Notes: generated from the letters alone by a model not told the origin. Numbered from the stretch's first letter, positions 16,822-25,643 are shown. The stretch is 64,000 bases of DNA from Pseudactinotalea suaedae (GCF_009733815.1 NZ_WNXY01000003.1:248001-312000), one strand, 5' to 3'. Numbers and translations: made by a program.

Positions 16822-17049
16822 TCAGGCGCGAGGCTCCCAGTCCGAGGAGCTGGGCATCGCACGGCGCAGCGGCTGGCGGGCGAGGGCGTCGGCGCCGGCC
16901 AGGAGATCGGCGCGCACGCGCTCGACGTCGCGGTCGCGCGCATCGCCCAGGAGCACGTCTCCGGCGCGGTGGAGCCGGTCGTCGCGGTGGAGCAGGAATG
17001 CCAGGACGGCGGTCACGAGGATGATCAGCAGGAAGTCCATGTCAGACAT
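16822..17049 (-). CDS. Small single-pass membrane protein
   Basis: A 75-residue hypothetical protein. The N-terminus MSDMDFLLIILVTAVLAFLL is one membrane segment, followed by a highly charged cytoplasmic region (HRDDRLHRAGDVLLGDARDR). No family was recognised. The ATG at 17049 is preceded by GCGCAGG; a second ATG three codons in (17040) is equally possible. It is convergent with the sugar importer and divergent from the GlxA-type regulator. Evidence for being a real gene is the clean membrane segment, a plausible start and its fit into the gap. Confidence 0.55.
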   Translation of the reverse strand: MSDMDFLLIILVTAVLAFLLHRDDRLHRAGDVLLGDARDRDVERVRADLLAGADALARQPLRRAMPSSSDWEPRA

Positions 17050-17091
17050 CCTGCGCCCGCGCGATTTCCGCCACGAGTGGCAGTCAGGACA

Positions 17092-17120
17092 TTGCACGCA
17101 GGATTCCTGCCAACTAGGGT
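17092..17120 (+). promoter_or_regulatory. Promoter with internal palindrome upstream of the GlxA-type regulator
   Basis: TTGCAC (17092-17097), 17-bp spacer, TAGGGT (17115-17120) fits a housekeeping promoter and places the transcription start at or next to the ATG at 17127, implying a leaderless message. The spacer holds the palindrome GCAGG-ATT-CCTGC at 17098-17110, a possible operator. Confidence 0.5.
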
Positions 17121-17126
17121 GAGGGC

Positions 17127-18080
17127 ATGGCCCTGCACAGCGTCGCCGCCCTGCTCCTGGAGCCGATGGCCGCGTTCGAGTACGCCGTCGCGGCCGAGGT
17201 GTTCGGGCTGGATCGCACCGAGGACGGCGTGCCGGCCTTCGACTTCATCACGGCCGGACCGGTCGCGGGCCAGCCCGTCGGGCTCACCTCGGGCGGCTGG
17301 CTCGTCCCCTCGCACGTGTGGTCGGACGCGATCGGCGCCGATCTCGTCGTCCTGCCGGCCTCCCAGATCAAGGACGAGTACCCCGCCGAGCTGCTGGACG
17401 TGGTCCGGGAGGCGCACGCGCGCGGTGCCACGGTGCTGACGATCTGCTCGGGCGCCTTCACTCTCGCCGCCACCGGGCTTCTCGACGGCAAGGAGGCCAC
17501 CACCCACTGGCGCTACCTCGACCTGTTCAAGCGGCGGTTCCCGCAGGTGGACGTCACGATGGACGTGCTCTACGTCGACAACGGGAGCCTCATCACCGGC
17601 GCCGGCACCAGCGCCGGCATCGACGCCTGCCTGCACCTGGTGCGGCGCGAGCTCGGCGCCACGGTGGCGAACGCGATCGCCCGCCGGATGGTGGTGCCGC
17701 CGCAGCGTGACGGCGGGCAGCGGCAGTACGTCGCCGCCCCGGTCCCCGAGTGCACCGCCGACAGCCTGCAACCGATCCTGCTCCACGTCCTGGAGAACCT
17801 GCACGAGCCGCACTCGGTCTCCTCGCTGGCTCGCCGCGCGGTGATGTCGGAGCGCACCTTCGCTCGGCGCTTCGCCGCCGAGACCGGCACCACCCCGCAC
17901 CACTGGTTGCTGCAGCAGCGTGTCCTCCGCGCCCGCGAGCTCCTCGAGCGGACCGACTCCTCGGTGGAGCAGATCGCGAGTGAGGTGGGCTTCTCCTCCG
18001 CGGCGCTGCTGCGCTCCCACTTCCAGACCGCCGTCGGGACCTCGCCCCAGCGCTACCGCCGCGCCTTCTCGACCGCCTGA
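17127..18080 (+). CDS. GlxA-family regulator: DJ-1/PfpI domain plus AraC helix-turn-helix
   Basis: A 317-residue regulator with an N-terminal DJ-1/PfpI-like class I amidotransferase domain (about 1-190; LTICSGAFTLAATGLLDGKE marks the nucleophile-elbow cysteine, THW the adjacent segment) and a C-terminal AraC double helix-turn-helix (about 215-315; SLARRAVMSERTFARRFAAE and the second helix region IASEVGFSSAALLRSHF). Such proteins are activators of varied catabolic genes. A small-molecule ligand is likely sensed by the N-terminal domain. Neighbours give no clear target. The promoter suggests a leaderless transcript. Confidence 0.92.
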   Translation: MALHSVAALLLEPMAAFEYAVAAEVFGLDRTEDGVPAFDFITAGPVAGQPVGLTSGGWLVPSHVWSDAIGADLVVLPASQIKDEYPAELLDVVREAHARGATVLTICSGAFTLAATGLLDGKEATTHWRYLDLFKRRFPQVDVTMDVLYVDNGSLITGAGTSAGIDACLHLVRRELGATVANAIARRMVVPPQRDGGQRQYVAAPVPECTADSLQPILLHVLENLHEPHSVSSLARRAVMSERTFARRFAAETGTTPHHWLLQQRVLRARELLERTDSSVEQIASEVGFSSAALLRSHFQTAVGTSPQRYRRAFSTA

Positions 18081-18083
18081 CCG

Positions 18084-18167
18084 GTTTCACCGCACTTTCG
18101 CCCCCTCGCAGCTTTCAACGCACTTTCGCCCCCTCGCAGGTTTCACCGCACTTCTGCCCCCTCGCAG
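18084..18167 (+). repeat. Three tandem 28-bp repeats
   Basis: Three head-to-tail units of exactly 28 bp at 18084-18111, 18112-18139 and 18140-18167, ending with CCCCCTCGCAG each time and starting with TTTCACC or TTTCAAC. Units differ at 1-3 positions. A degenerate partial fourth unit may follow to about 18191. They fill the 187-bp gap between the GlxA-type regulator and the GNAT gene. There are no spacers, so this is not a CRISPR array. Confidence 0.9.
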
Positions 18168-18267
18168 CATCAGCCCTTGTGCCCCTCGCGGGTTCCTACC
18201 GGCTCATCTGACCGCGCGGTGCCTCAATTGCCTCGCCTGGGCAGCGCCGTCGGACCAGACTGCGGGC

Positions 18268-19203
18268 ATGCTGACCTGGAGCACGCTGTCGCCCGAGACG
18301 GTCCTGCAGTGGAGCGAGCTGACCAATCTGCTGGCCAAGGTCGACGACACCGACGAGTTCTACGACGCCGACGACCTCGCGGAGGAGCTCACCGAGCACG
18401 GCTTCGACCCGGCCCTGGACTCGTGGGCCGTCTGGGACGGCGAGACCATGGTCGCGTACGGCCAGCTCCGGGTCTCGCACGAACGGACCACCGACGGCGA
18501 CGCCCGCGCCGACCTCGGCGGCGGTGTGCATCCCGACTGGCGCGGCCGAGGCATCGGGACCGAGCTGCTCGCCCGGATGGAGCCGCGGGCTCTTGAGCTG
18601 GCTCGCGAGCGCCACCCTGGTGCACCGATCCTGCTCCGCGCGCCGGGCGGCAAGGAGGGTAGCGACGCCCGCCCGCTGCTCGCCGACCACGGCTACTCCC
18701 CCGCCCGCTACTTCACCGACATGCGGCGCCCGCTCCCCGGCGAGCCGATCGCCGCGGCGGCCGACCCACGCATCCGGCCGTTCACGCCGGACCTCACCGA
18801 ACCGCTCCGGCTCGCGCACAACGACGCGTTCGCGACCCACTGGGGCTCGACGGCCCTGACCCCGGAGCGGTGGGCCGACACCATCACGGCCCGCTCATTC
18901 CGAGCCGAGGAGTCTCGCGTCCTCGTCGACGACGGCGGAGCGGTCCTCGCGTATGTGCTCTGCGGTGAGTGGGTGGCCAGGGAGCTGTACATCACGCTGG
19001 TCGGCACGGTCCAGGCCGCGCGTGGTCAAGGGCTGGCGCGCCGGGTGCTGGTGGCCGCGGTAGCGGCAGCCGCCGCGAGCGGGCGGTACGACGTCGCCGA
19101 GCTCGGCGTCGACTCCGAGAACCCGACCGGCGCCGGCAACCTGTACGCCTCCGTCGGCTTCCGACCGATCCGCACGCAGGCCACCTACACCAAGCGCGGC
19201 TGA
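18268..19203 (+). CDS. Double-GNAT N-acetyltransferase
   Basis: A 311-residue protein with two GNAT folds, residues about 1-150 and 165-311. The acetyl-CoA pyrophosphate loop is clear in the first half (VHPDWRGRGIGTELLARME) and present in the second (VQAARGQGLARRVLVAAV), with the C-terminal ENPTGAGNLYASVGFRPI motif. The tandem arrangement recalls mycothiol synthase (MshD), but the protein could be any double-GNAT; actinobacterial genomes hold several. ATG at 18268 is downstream of the 28-bp tandem repeats; the longer frame would run through them. Confidence 0.82.
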   Translation: MLTWSTLSPETVLQWSELTNLLAKVDDTDEFYDADDLAEELTEHGFDPALDSWAVWDGETMVAYGQLRVSHERTTDGDARADLGGGVHPDWRGRGIGTELLARMEPRALELARERHPGAPILLRAPGGKEGSDARPLLADHGYSPARYFTDMRRPLPGEPIAAAADPRIRPFTPDLTEPLRLAHNDAFATHWGSTALTPERWADTITARSFRAEESRVLVDDGGAVLAYVLCGEWVARELYITLVGTVQAARGQGLARRVLVAAVAAAAASGRYDVAELGVDSENPTGAGNLYASVGFRPIRTQATYTKRG

Positions 19204-19303
19204 GCACCAGGGCGGCGCGGGTCGCGATCCGACAGCAGCCGAGGCGGCCGTCGCCCGGTCAATCTGCACGAGGTCGCACCGGTGGCTCAGCTGCGCGACG
19301 AGC

Positions 19304-20557
19304 TCAGAGTCCGGCGGCGATGTCGGTGCGGTGCTGGCCACCGGGGATGGCGATGGCGTCGACGCCGGCGTAGGCAGCGGCCCGGGCGGCTGGGATGTCG
19401 GTCCCGGTCGCGGTCACCGAGAGCACGCGGCCACCGGCGGTGACCAGCTCGCCCGCCTCGTTGGTGGCGGTCCCGGCGTGCAGCACGTGAACGTCCGGGA
19501 TCGCCTCGGCTGCCTCCAGGCCGGAGATCACATCGCCCCGGCGTGCCGAGGCGGGGTAGCCGTGGGACGCGAGCACGACCGTGACCGCCGCGTCCTCGGA
19601 CCAGCGCAACGGCGGCAGCTCGTGGAGGCTGCCGGTCGCGGCGGCGTGGAGCGCGGTCGCGAGCGAGGACTGCAGCCGCGCGAGCACCACCTGCGTCTCC
19701 GGATCGCCGAACCTCGCGTTGAACTCGATGACCCGCAGCCCGCGCGAGGTCAGCGCCAGACCGCAGTAGAGCAGGCCGACGAACGGGGTGCCGCGGTTCG
19801 CGAGCTCTCGCACCGCGGGCAGCGCGACCCGCTCCACGACCTGCTCGGTGAGCCCCTCGGGCGCCCAGTCCAGCGGTGAGTAGGCGCCCATGCCGCCGGT
19901 GTTGGGCCCGTCGTCGCCGTCGAGGAGCCGCTTGAAGTCCTGGGCGGGGGCGAGCGGGACGACGGTACGACCGTCGGCGAGGCAGAACAGCGACACCTCG
20001 GGGCCGTCGAGGTACTCCTCGACCACCACCGACGCGTGGTCGAGGCAGGCCTGCGCGTGCGCGAGCGCAGCCGTGCGGTGCTCGGTCACCACGACGCCCT
20101 TGCCTGCGGCGAGCCCGTCGTCCTTGATGACGTAGGGCGCACCGAAGGAGTCCATCGCGGCCTCCACCTCGATGAGGGTCGTGCACACGTGCGCCATCGC
20201 CGTCGGGACCGCGGCGGCCGCCATGATCTCCTTGGCGAACGCCTTCGAACCCTCGATGCGGGCGGCCGCGGCGTCCGGCCCGAACACCGGGATGCCGACG
20301 GCGCGCACCGCGTCGGCCACCCCCGCCACCAGCGGGGCCTCGGGACCCACGACGACGAGGTCGGCCCCGATGCGCTGCGCGAGCGCGGCGACGGCGTCCG
20401 GGTCCTCGGCATCGACGGGTGTGTTCTCGGTGCTGTCCAGCCGGGCGGTGCCCGGGTTGCCGGGCGCCACCACCACGGCGGAGGTCGCCGGGTCGAGCGC
20501 CAGGGCGCGGGCGAGGGCGTGCTCACGCGCGCCGGAACCGATGACGAGGATCTTCAC
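19304..20557 (-). CDS. purD: Phosphoribosylamine-glycine ligase
   Basis: A 417-residue GAR synthetase, ATP-grasp superfamily, second step of purine synthesis: phosphoribosylamine plus glycine plus ATP gives GAR. The N-terminus MKILVIGSGAREHALARAL is diagnostic. APYVIKDDGLAAGKGVVV carries the ATP-grasp lysine loop, and FNARFGDPETQ the metal-binding Glu/Asn. GTG start at 20557. It stands alone on the minus strand with 52 bp to the BCCT transporter gene upstream. Confidence 0.97.
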   Translation of the reverse strand: MKILVIGSGAREHALARALALDPATSAVVVAPGNPGTARLDSTENTPVDAEDPDAVAALAQRIGADLVVVGPEAPLVAGVADAVRAVGIPVFGPDAAAARIEGSKAFAKEIMAAAAVPTAMAHVCTTLIEVEAAMDSFGAPYVIKDDGLAAGKGVVVTEHRTAALAHAQACLDHASVVVEEYLDGPEVSLFCLADGRTVVPLAPAQDFKRLLDGDDGPNTGGMGAYSPLDWAPEGLTEQVVERVALPAVRELANRGTPFVGLLYCGLALTSRGLRVIEFNARFGDPETQVVLARLQSSLATALHAAATGSLHELPPLRWSEDAAVTVVLASHGYPASARRGDVISGLEAAEAIPDVHVLHAGTATNEAGELVTAGGRVLSVTATGTDIPAARAAAYAGVDAIAIPGGQHRTDIAAGL

Positions 20558-20609
20558 GGACCCTGACCCTACCGATGCGTGACCGACGCCGACGATGCGC
20601 GGCGTGGGC

Positions 20610-22310
20610 TCACCGGCGCCGACGCGCCTTCTGGACCGGCTCGACCGGGAGGAGCCGGCCCTCCTCGACCAGCGCCTGCGACACCTCCCCGGTGAGCTCC
20701 TCTCGTTCCAGCCGCCGCTGGATCCTGAGGGTGCGTGCCCGCTGGCGTCGGAACTGCCGCACGAGCGCCACGCACATGAAGATCATGATCACGCTGAACG
20801 GCAGCGCGATCGTGATCGCTATCCCTCGGAGCGCGACGAGACCACCGGCGAGGACCAGCGCCGCGGCGACCAGACCTTCCAGCGCGCCCCAGAGCAACCG
20901 GCTCCAGGTGGGCGGGTCCGGGTTGCCCCCCGAGGCGAGCATGTCGATCACCAGCGAGCCCGAGTCCGAGGACGTCACGAAGAACAGCACCACGAGCAGC
21001 AGCGCCAGACCGGCGAGCACGGTTCCGCCAGGCAGGCCTTCCAGCATCTGGAACAGTGACAGCGTCTCGTCGACCACGAGACCGTCCTCACCCTCCGTGA
21101 TCAGACCGCCCTCGCCGAACAGCTCGCGGTAGAGCGCCGTGCCACCGAGGACCGTGAACCACAGGAACGAGAACGCTGTGGGGACGAGCAGCACCCCCAC
21201 CACGAACTCCCGGACGGTGCGGCCCCTCGAGATCCGGGCGATGAAGATGCCGACGAAGGGCGCCCACGAGATCCACCAGCCCCAGTAGAACGCGGTCCAC
21301 CAGGACTGCCACTCCACGCCCGCCTCCTCCGCCAGTGCGGTGGTGGCGAAGCTCATCCGGAGGAACTCCTGGAGGTAGGCGCCGATGCCTTCGACGTACT
21401 CCCGGAGCAGGAACATCGTCGGTCCGGCGATCATGACGAACAGCAGCAACCCGACCGCCATCACCATGTTGGCGTTGGACAGGTACTTGATGCCCTTCTT
21501 GACACCGGTCGCGACCGAGATCAGCGCCAGCAGCGTGATGCCACCGATCAGCAGGAGCTTCACGGCGTTCGACGGCGTGGAGATGATCTCCATGAACTCG
21601 AGCCCGCCAGCCACCTGCGCGACGCCGAGACCGAGCGAGGTCGCCACCCCGAACACGGTGCCGACGATCGCGACGACGTCGATCGTGTTGCCGATCCACC
21701 CGTCGGTGCGCTTGCCCAGCAACGCCTCGAGCGACCACCGGATCGAGACCGGGCGGTCGCGCACGTGGATCGCGTAGGCGATCGACAGCCCAACGACGAC
21801 GTAGATCGCCCAGGGGTGCAGTCCCCAGTGCAGGAACGTCGTGACCAGCGAGTCCTGGGCACCGGTCTCATTCATCGTCGCCACACCCGAGGACCGGTTG
21901 GGGATGCCCGCGAAGTGGTGCAGCGGCTCGGCGACGCCCCAGAACATCAGTCCGATGCCCATGCCCGCGGCGAACAGCATCGCCAGCCACGAGCTGTACC
22001 TGAACTCGGCAGGCTCGTTGGCCTTGCCGAGCACGATGTCGCCGTAGTGGCTGGTGCCGATCCAGACCGAGAACGCGACGAAGCCGGTGACGAGCAGGAC
22101 GTAGTACCACCCGAACCCGCTCACCACGACGCCGGGCAGCGCGGCGATCACGTCTCGCACCGGTTGCCCACCCAGGACCACCATCAGGACGAACACCACG
22201 ATCACGGCCAGTGCCGGGTAGAAGACACCCGGTCGCATGCTCCGGTACCAGGGCGTCGCTGCGTCCTCCGGTGCCTCCGACTCCGCGACGTGTTCGGAAT
22301 CGGCTGTCAT
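20610..22310 (-). CDS. BCCT-family (betaine/choline/carnitine) transporter
   Basis: A 566-residue secondary transporter with twelve predicted membrane segments. Family hallmarks are GMGIGLMFWGVAEPLHHF and the Trp-rich WWTAFYWGWWISWAPFVGIF segment, which form the substrate and ion sites. The C-terminal tail is long and charged (RQFRRQRARTLRIQRRLE), which in BetP senses osmotic stress; by analogy this may be an osmoregulated compatible-solute importer. A good RBS, AGGTAA, precedes the ATG. The first 25 residues are acidic and cytoplasmic. Substrate is not determined by the sequence alone. Confidence 0.93.
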   Translation of the reverse strand: MTADSEHVAESEAPEDAATPWYRSMRPGVFYPALAVIVVFVLMVVLGGQPVRDVIAALPGVVVSGFGWYYVLLVTGFVAFSVWIGTSHYGDIVLGKANEPAEFRYSSWLAMLFAAGMGIGLMFWGVAEPLHHFAGIPNRSSGVATMNETGAQDSLVTTFLHWGLHPWAIYVVVGLSIAYAIHVRDRPVSIRWSLEALLGKRTDGWIGNTIDVVAIVGTVFGVATSLGLGVAQVAGGLEFMEIISTPSNAVKLLLIGGITLLALISVATGVKKGIKYLSNANMVMAVGLLLFVMIAGPTMFLLREYVEGIGAYLQEFLRMSFATTALAEEAGVEWQSWWTAFYWGWWISWAPFVGIFIARISRGRTVREFVVGVLLVPTAFSFLWFTVLGGTALYRELFGEGGLITEGEDGLVVDETLSLFQMLEGLPGGTVLAGLALLLVVLFFVTSSDSGSLVIDMLASGGNPDPPTWSRLLWGALEGLVAAALVLAGGLVALRGIAITIALPFSVIMIFMCVALVRQFRRQRARTLRIQRRLEREELTGEVSQALVEEGRLLPVEPVQKARRRR

Positions 22311-22433
22311 CGGCTTACCTCCGTGGCGGTGCGGCTCGCCGACGAGCGCCGGCGATCAGGTCACCTCCCACCGTAGCGATGCCGACCGGACGGCTGCAGG
22401 ATGGGCGGCGAACCGACCGGACGGCAGCGGGGG

Positions 22434-22868
22434 TCAGGCGGCGCCGTAGACCCGTTCGACGTCGATGGTCAGCACCAGCCGCTGCTGCTCGACCATCGCC
22501 TCGCGGTACTCGTCCCAGTCCGGGTGCTCCTCGCCCCGCGCGTCGCGGTACAGCGCCACGAGCGCCTCGGCGACGTCGTCGTCGGTCGCGGTGGTGACCT
22601 CGCTCAGCCGCCCCGTACCTTCGACGACGGCGTAGCCCCAGCCCTCGCTGGGCCGCACGTGCAGGCTCACGCGCGGGTCGCGGCGGATGTTCTTGGTCTT
22701 GGCGCGGCTGTCGGTGATCGAGACCCGGATCGTGCTGGCCTCCCGGTCGAGCACGTACGTCACGTCGGACAGCTGCGGCCGGCCGTCACGCTTGATCGTG
22801 GTCAGGACGCCGAGGCTGTGGCCGGCGACGATGTCGAGCAGAGCAGAGCTGTCCGGTGCGGTCGTCAT
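22434..22868 (-). CDS. PPOX-class (split beta-barrel) F420-dependent oxidoreductase
   Basis: A 144-residue flavin/deazaflavin-binding split barrel protein of the pyridoxamine-phosphate-oxidase-like superfamily. Landmarks are LGVLTTIKRDGRPQLSDVTY, KTKNIRRDPRVSLHV and a C-terminal VLTIDVERVYGA. The size and motifs match the actinobacterial F420-dependent class (Rv1155 type), which reduces unknown substrates with F420H2. It is divergent from the FrnE-like gene with 72 bp between starts. Cofactor choice (FMN versus F420) is inferred from the taxonomic setting. Confidence 0.85.
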   Translation of the reverse strand: MTTAPDSSALLDIVAGHSLGVLTTIKRDGRPQLSDVTYVLDREASTIRVSITDSRAKTKNIRRDPRVSLHVRPSEGWGYAVVEGTGRLSEVTTATDDDVAEALVALYRDARGEEHPDWDEYREAMVEQQRLVLTIDVERVYGAA

Positions 22869-22940
22869 GCTCGTGCGAACCCTGGTCGACGGCGGAGCAT
22901 TCCCGGGAACAGGCGTGCCGGTGGCGCTGTTGGTCGGGTC

Positions 22941-23603
22941 ATGAGGATCGACTTCTGGGCCGACGTGGTCTGCCCCTGGTGCTACATCGGCAAGCGGCGG
23001 CTGGAGCAGGCGCTGGAGCAGTTCCCCCACGCCGACGAGGTCACGGTCACGTTCCGCTCGTTCGAGCTCGACCCCGGCGCACCCCGCGAGGGGACCGAGA
23101 CCGTCGCGGAGATGCTCGGGCACCGGTACGGCGGTGGCCGGGAGGCGGGCCTGCAGATGATCGAGCAGGTCGGTCAGGTCGCCGCGGAGGCCGGTCTGCA
23201 GCTCGACCAGTCACGCTCGCTGCACCGCAGCAGCCACGACGCGCACCGGCTGCTCCACCTCGCCCTCGCCGAGGGCGGTCCCTCCGCCCAGAGCGACCTC
23301 GAGGAGCGGCTCTTCGCCGCCTACTTCGTCGAGGGCCGCGACATCGCCGACCAGGCGGTGCTCGCCGAGCTGGGCTCCGTCGTCGGGCTGGACGCCGAGC
23401 GGGCGGCCGCGGTCCTGGCGAGCGACGAGCTCGAGGACGCGGTCGCGCGCGACGTCGCGCAGGCCCAGGCGTACGGAGCCACCGGCGTGCCCTTCATCGT
23501 GATCGACGACCGCTACGGCATCTCTGGTGCGCAGCCCACCGAGCTGTTCCTGCAGACGTTGCAGCGCGCCTGGGCCGAGCGCGGGCAGCCCGTGCCGGCC
23601 TGA
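22941..23603 (+). CDS. DsbA-family (FrnE-like) oxidoreductase
   Basis: A 220-residue thioredoxin-fold protein with CPWC active site (C11 and C14 in WADVVCPWCYIGKRRLEQAL), a helical insertion and the cis-proline region GATGVPFIVIDDRYGISGAQ. It lacks a signal peptide, so it acts in the cytoplasm as FrnE does in polyketide producers and Deinococcus. Likely a protein or small-molecule disulfide isomerase/oxidoreductase. ATG at 22941 is the only start giving the family N-terminus MRIDFWADVVCPWC. Confidence 0.92.
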   Translation: MRIDFWADVVCPWCYIGKRRLEQALEQFPHADEVTVTFRSFELDPGAPREGTETVAEMLGHRYGGGREAGLQMIEQVGQVAAEAGLQLDQSRSLHRSSHDAHRLLHLALAEGGPSAQSDLEERLFAAYFVEGRDIADQAVLAELGSVVGLDAERAAAVLASDELEDAVARDVAQAQAYGATGVPFIVIDDRYGISGAQPTELFLQTLQRAWAERGQPVPA

Positions 23604-23607
23604 GCCG

Positions 23608-24705
23608 CTAACGCTCCTTGCCGGTGCGCCAGTGGGCGCCGAGCCGCAGCGAGCGCTCGTCGACGTCGGTCGGGTTGCGCCGGTCACCGCCTCCGTTGAG
23701 GTCCGTCCGGGGGCTGGTGGGTCGGTGCGCGGTCGCCCGGGTCGGCAGGTTCGTCGGAGCCTCGATGACCGGGATCTCGTCCGTGGACGGGTTGGGCCCG
23801 TCGTCGTCGGTGGTGCTGCGCGGGGCGAAGGTGCGCGCGGCGTCCTCGGGCAGCATCGTCAGCTCGTAGCGGCCGCGCTCGTCGGGCTCGAGCTGGGGCT
23901 GGATCCGCGGCGGCCGGCTGCGGTTGATCGTCTCGGTGCGGGGCGCACGCCCGCCCACCACGGTGACCGGCGGCGCATCCGGCGGGCGCGCGGCGGAGTT
24001 CTGGGCTCTGTGTGCACGCTCGGGCACGTCGGTCTCGGCGCGATCGAGCGCGGCGCGGTCCCTGGCGTCGACGCGACGCTCGACCTCCTCCGCACGCAGC
24101 ACCCGTGGCGAGCGGGGCTCGAGGCCTCCGCCTTCCGCCTCACGGAGCGCGTGCTCGGTCATCGGGATCCGGAAGTCGACCACCCGACCTCCGGGCCGCG
24201 CCGTCGCCTCGACGACGTCGACGCCCCAGGCCGACCGCAGTCGCGGCAACGCCCGCAGGATCTCCTCCTGCGACATGCCGGCACGCACGGCCTCGAGGGA
24301 GATGACGATGCCGCCGTCGTCGGGGGCGTGACGCAACCGCGGCACGAGGTCGGGTGCCGGGCGCGGGTGGTGGGGGCGCCGTCGGGCCATCGACATCAGC
24401 AGGCTGGGCCGGCGCATCCCCTGCGGGACCACCAGACCGGCGCGGCGCATGTCGTCCTCGTGCTCGCCGATGATGTCGCCGAGCTGCCGCAGCCCGATGT
24501 CGACCGCTCGGTACCGGAAGAGCCAGTGCAGCAGCACCGGCAGGCCACCGAACATCCCCCGCATGACCGCGAGCGCGAGCGCCACCACGGCGACCAGCAG
24601 CATCAGCAGGCCGGCGTCGTCCGTCCAGCCGAACAGCCAGGCGAGAAGCACGGCCCCGGCGGCGACCAGCAGCCGGTTCCGAACGGCGGCGGCGCGGCCG
24701 GTCAT
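23608..24705 (-). CDS. Membrane protein resembling the non-ATPase part of an actinobacterial transfer (Tra) protein
   Basis: A 365-residue protein. Two N-terminal membrane segments (LLVAAGAVLLAWLFGW and GLLMLLVAVVALALAVM) are followed by a domain about residues 110-185 with the pattern G-hydrophobic-x-G-x-E-AWG-V (SLEAVRAGMSQEEILRALPR, SAWGVDVVEATARPGG). That pattern recalls the region just before the FtsK-like ATPase in Tra proteins of actinomycete conjugative elements. The ATPase itself is absent; the C-terminal 170 residues are charged and disordered. It follows the small membrane protein at 24713 by 7 bp. Function unknown; the Tra resemblance is tentative. Confidence 0.5.
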   Translation of the reverse strand: MTGRAAAVRNRLLVAAGAVLLAWLFGWTDDAGLLMLLVAVVALALAVMRGMFGGLPVLLHWLFRYRAVDIGLRQLGDIIGEHEDDMRRAGLVVPQGMRRPSLLMSMARRRPHHPRPAPDLVPRLRHAPDDGGIVISLEAVRAGMSQEEILRALPRLRSAWGVDVVEATARPGGRVVDFRIPMTEHALREAEGGGLEPRSPRVLRAEEVERRVDARDRAALDRAETDVPERAHRAQNSAARPPDAPPVTVVGGRAPRTETINRSRPPRIQPQLEPDERGRYELTMLPEDAARTFAPRSTTDDDGPNPSTDEIPVIEAPTNLPTRATAHRPTSPRTDLNGGGDRRNPTDVDERSLRLGAHWRTGKER

Positions 24706-24712
24706 GGCATCC

Positions 24713-24907
24713 CTATTCCTCGGTGAAGAGCACCGAGATGATCCCGCCCAACGCGTCGAGGGCCTCGCGTACGGGACCACCCAGCGGGGTCAGCGCGAGC
24801 ACGAACCCGAACACCACGCCGAGGAACACTCCCAGGCCGACGAGCTTCGAGCGCAGCGCGAGCACCATGCCGATGCCCAGCAGCAGGGCGACGACTCCAG
24901 TGGACAT
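24713..24907 (-). CDS. Small two-segment membrane protein
   Basis: A 64-residue hydrophobic protein with two membrane segments (STGVVALLLGIGMVLALRS and VGLGVFLGVVFGFVLALTPL) and a short C-terminal tail. Similar small proteins often sit directly before Tra/FtsK-like genes in actinobacterial integrative elements. It is co-oriented with and 7 bp from the 365-residue gene, indicating an operon. ATG at 24907 was chosen over a longer in-frame start because the longer form adds non-membrane residues before the first segment. Function unknown. Confidence 0.6.
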   Translation of the reverse strand: MSTGVVALLLGIGMVLALRSKLVGLGVFLGVVFGFVLALTPLGGPVREALDALGGIISVLFTEE

Positions 24908-25004
24908 GACGTGGCTCCAGACAGTCGGGGTCGGTGCCACGGTAACGGCCGCGCCCAGGCTCACCTCGGATCCGGTGGCGGCGTGTCTGGACCGGTCCGG
25001 CCGA

Positions 25005-25643
25005 TCAGGACCGGCTGACGGCCAACCAGCCCCCGAGCCCGATCATGAGGACGCCGCCGGTCCCCACGACGGCGCGGCTGCGGCGGGGTGTCCTGGTCAG
25101 CAGCCCGCGCAGCTGGGCGGTCGCCAGCGCCCAGACCCCGTCGGAGCAGATCCCGACCACGATCATCACGGCGCCCAGAACCAACATCTGCAGCTGCGGC
25201 GATCCCGCCGCCGGTGCGACGAACTGCGGCAGCAACGCCGCGAACATCACGTAGACCTTCGGGTTGGTCAGGCCGACGAGCGCACCCTGCCGGCCCGCCG
25301 CCCACGGCGAGATCGGTCCGACGTCGACCCGGCCGATCGCCTCGGGGTCCAGCGCGTTGCGGTGCCGGATCGCCTGCACGCCCAGCCACACCAGATAGGC
25401 CGCGCCCGCGACCTTGAGCGCGGTGAACGCCACCTGCGAGGACTGCACGATCGTGCCCAGACCCAGCGCCACCATCACGAGCACCACCACGCATCCTGCG
25501 GCGTTGCCGAGCACGCTCGCCAGCGCCGTCGCCCTCCCGTGGGACAGCACCCGCCCGATCACGAACAGCACGCTCGGCCCCGGGACCGCGATGATCACCA
25601 GCGCGGCGAGGAAGAACGCGATCATGCGGTCGGGAGCGGGCAC
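25005..25643 (-). CDS. LysE/RhtB-family amino acid exporter
   Basis: A 212-residue membrane protein of the LysE superfamily with six membrane segments. FFLAALVIIAVPGPSVLFVI carries the family PGPS motif in the first segment, and GLTNPKVYVMFAALLPQFV is the signature of the central one. The family exports amino acids or homoserine lactone-like compounds. GTG at 25643 gives the MPAPDRMIAF N-terminus typical of the family; ATG at 25625 is an alternative. Its promoter region contains the purA 3'-end duplicate (25691-25775). Confidence 0.88.
   Translation of the reverse strand: MPAPDRMIAFFLAALVIIAVPGPSVLFVIGRVLSHGRATALASVLGNAAGCVVVLVMVALGLGTIVQSSQVAFTALKVAGAAYLVWLGVQAIRHRNALDPEAIGRVDVGPISPWAAGRQGALVGLTNPKVYVMFAALLPQFVAPAAGSPQLQMLVLGAVMIVVGICSDGVWALATAQLRGLLTRTPRRSRAVVGTGGVLMIGLGGWLAVSRS

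Noticed and set aside
16822-17097. A longer form of the small membrane protein starting with a Cys-x-x-Cys segment
   Set aside because: The extra N-terminus would overlap the promoter of the divergent GlxA-type gene, and the membrane segment sits at the natural N-terminus of the shorter form.
18084-18167. CRISPR array
   Set aside because: Repeats are contiguous, have no spacers, and no cas genes are present.
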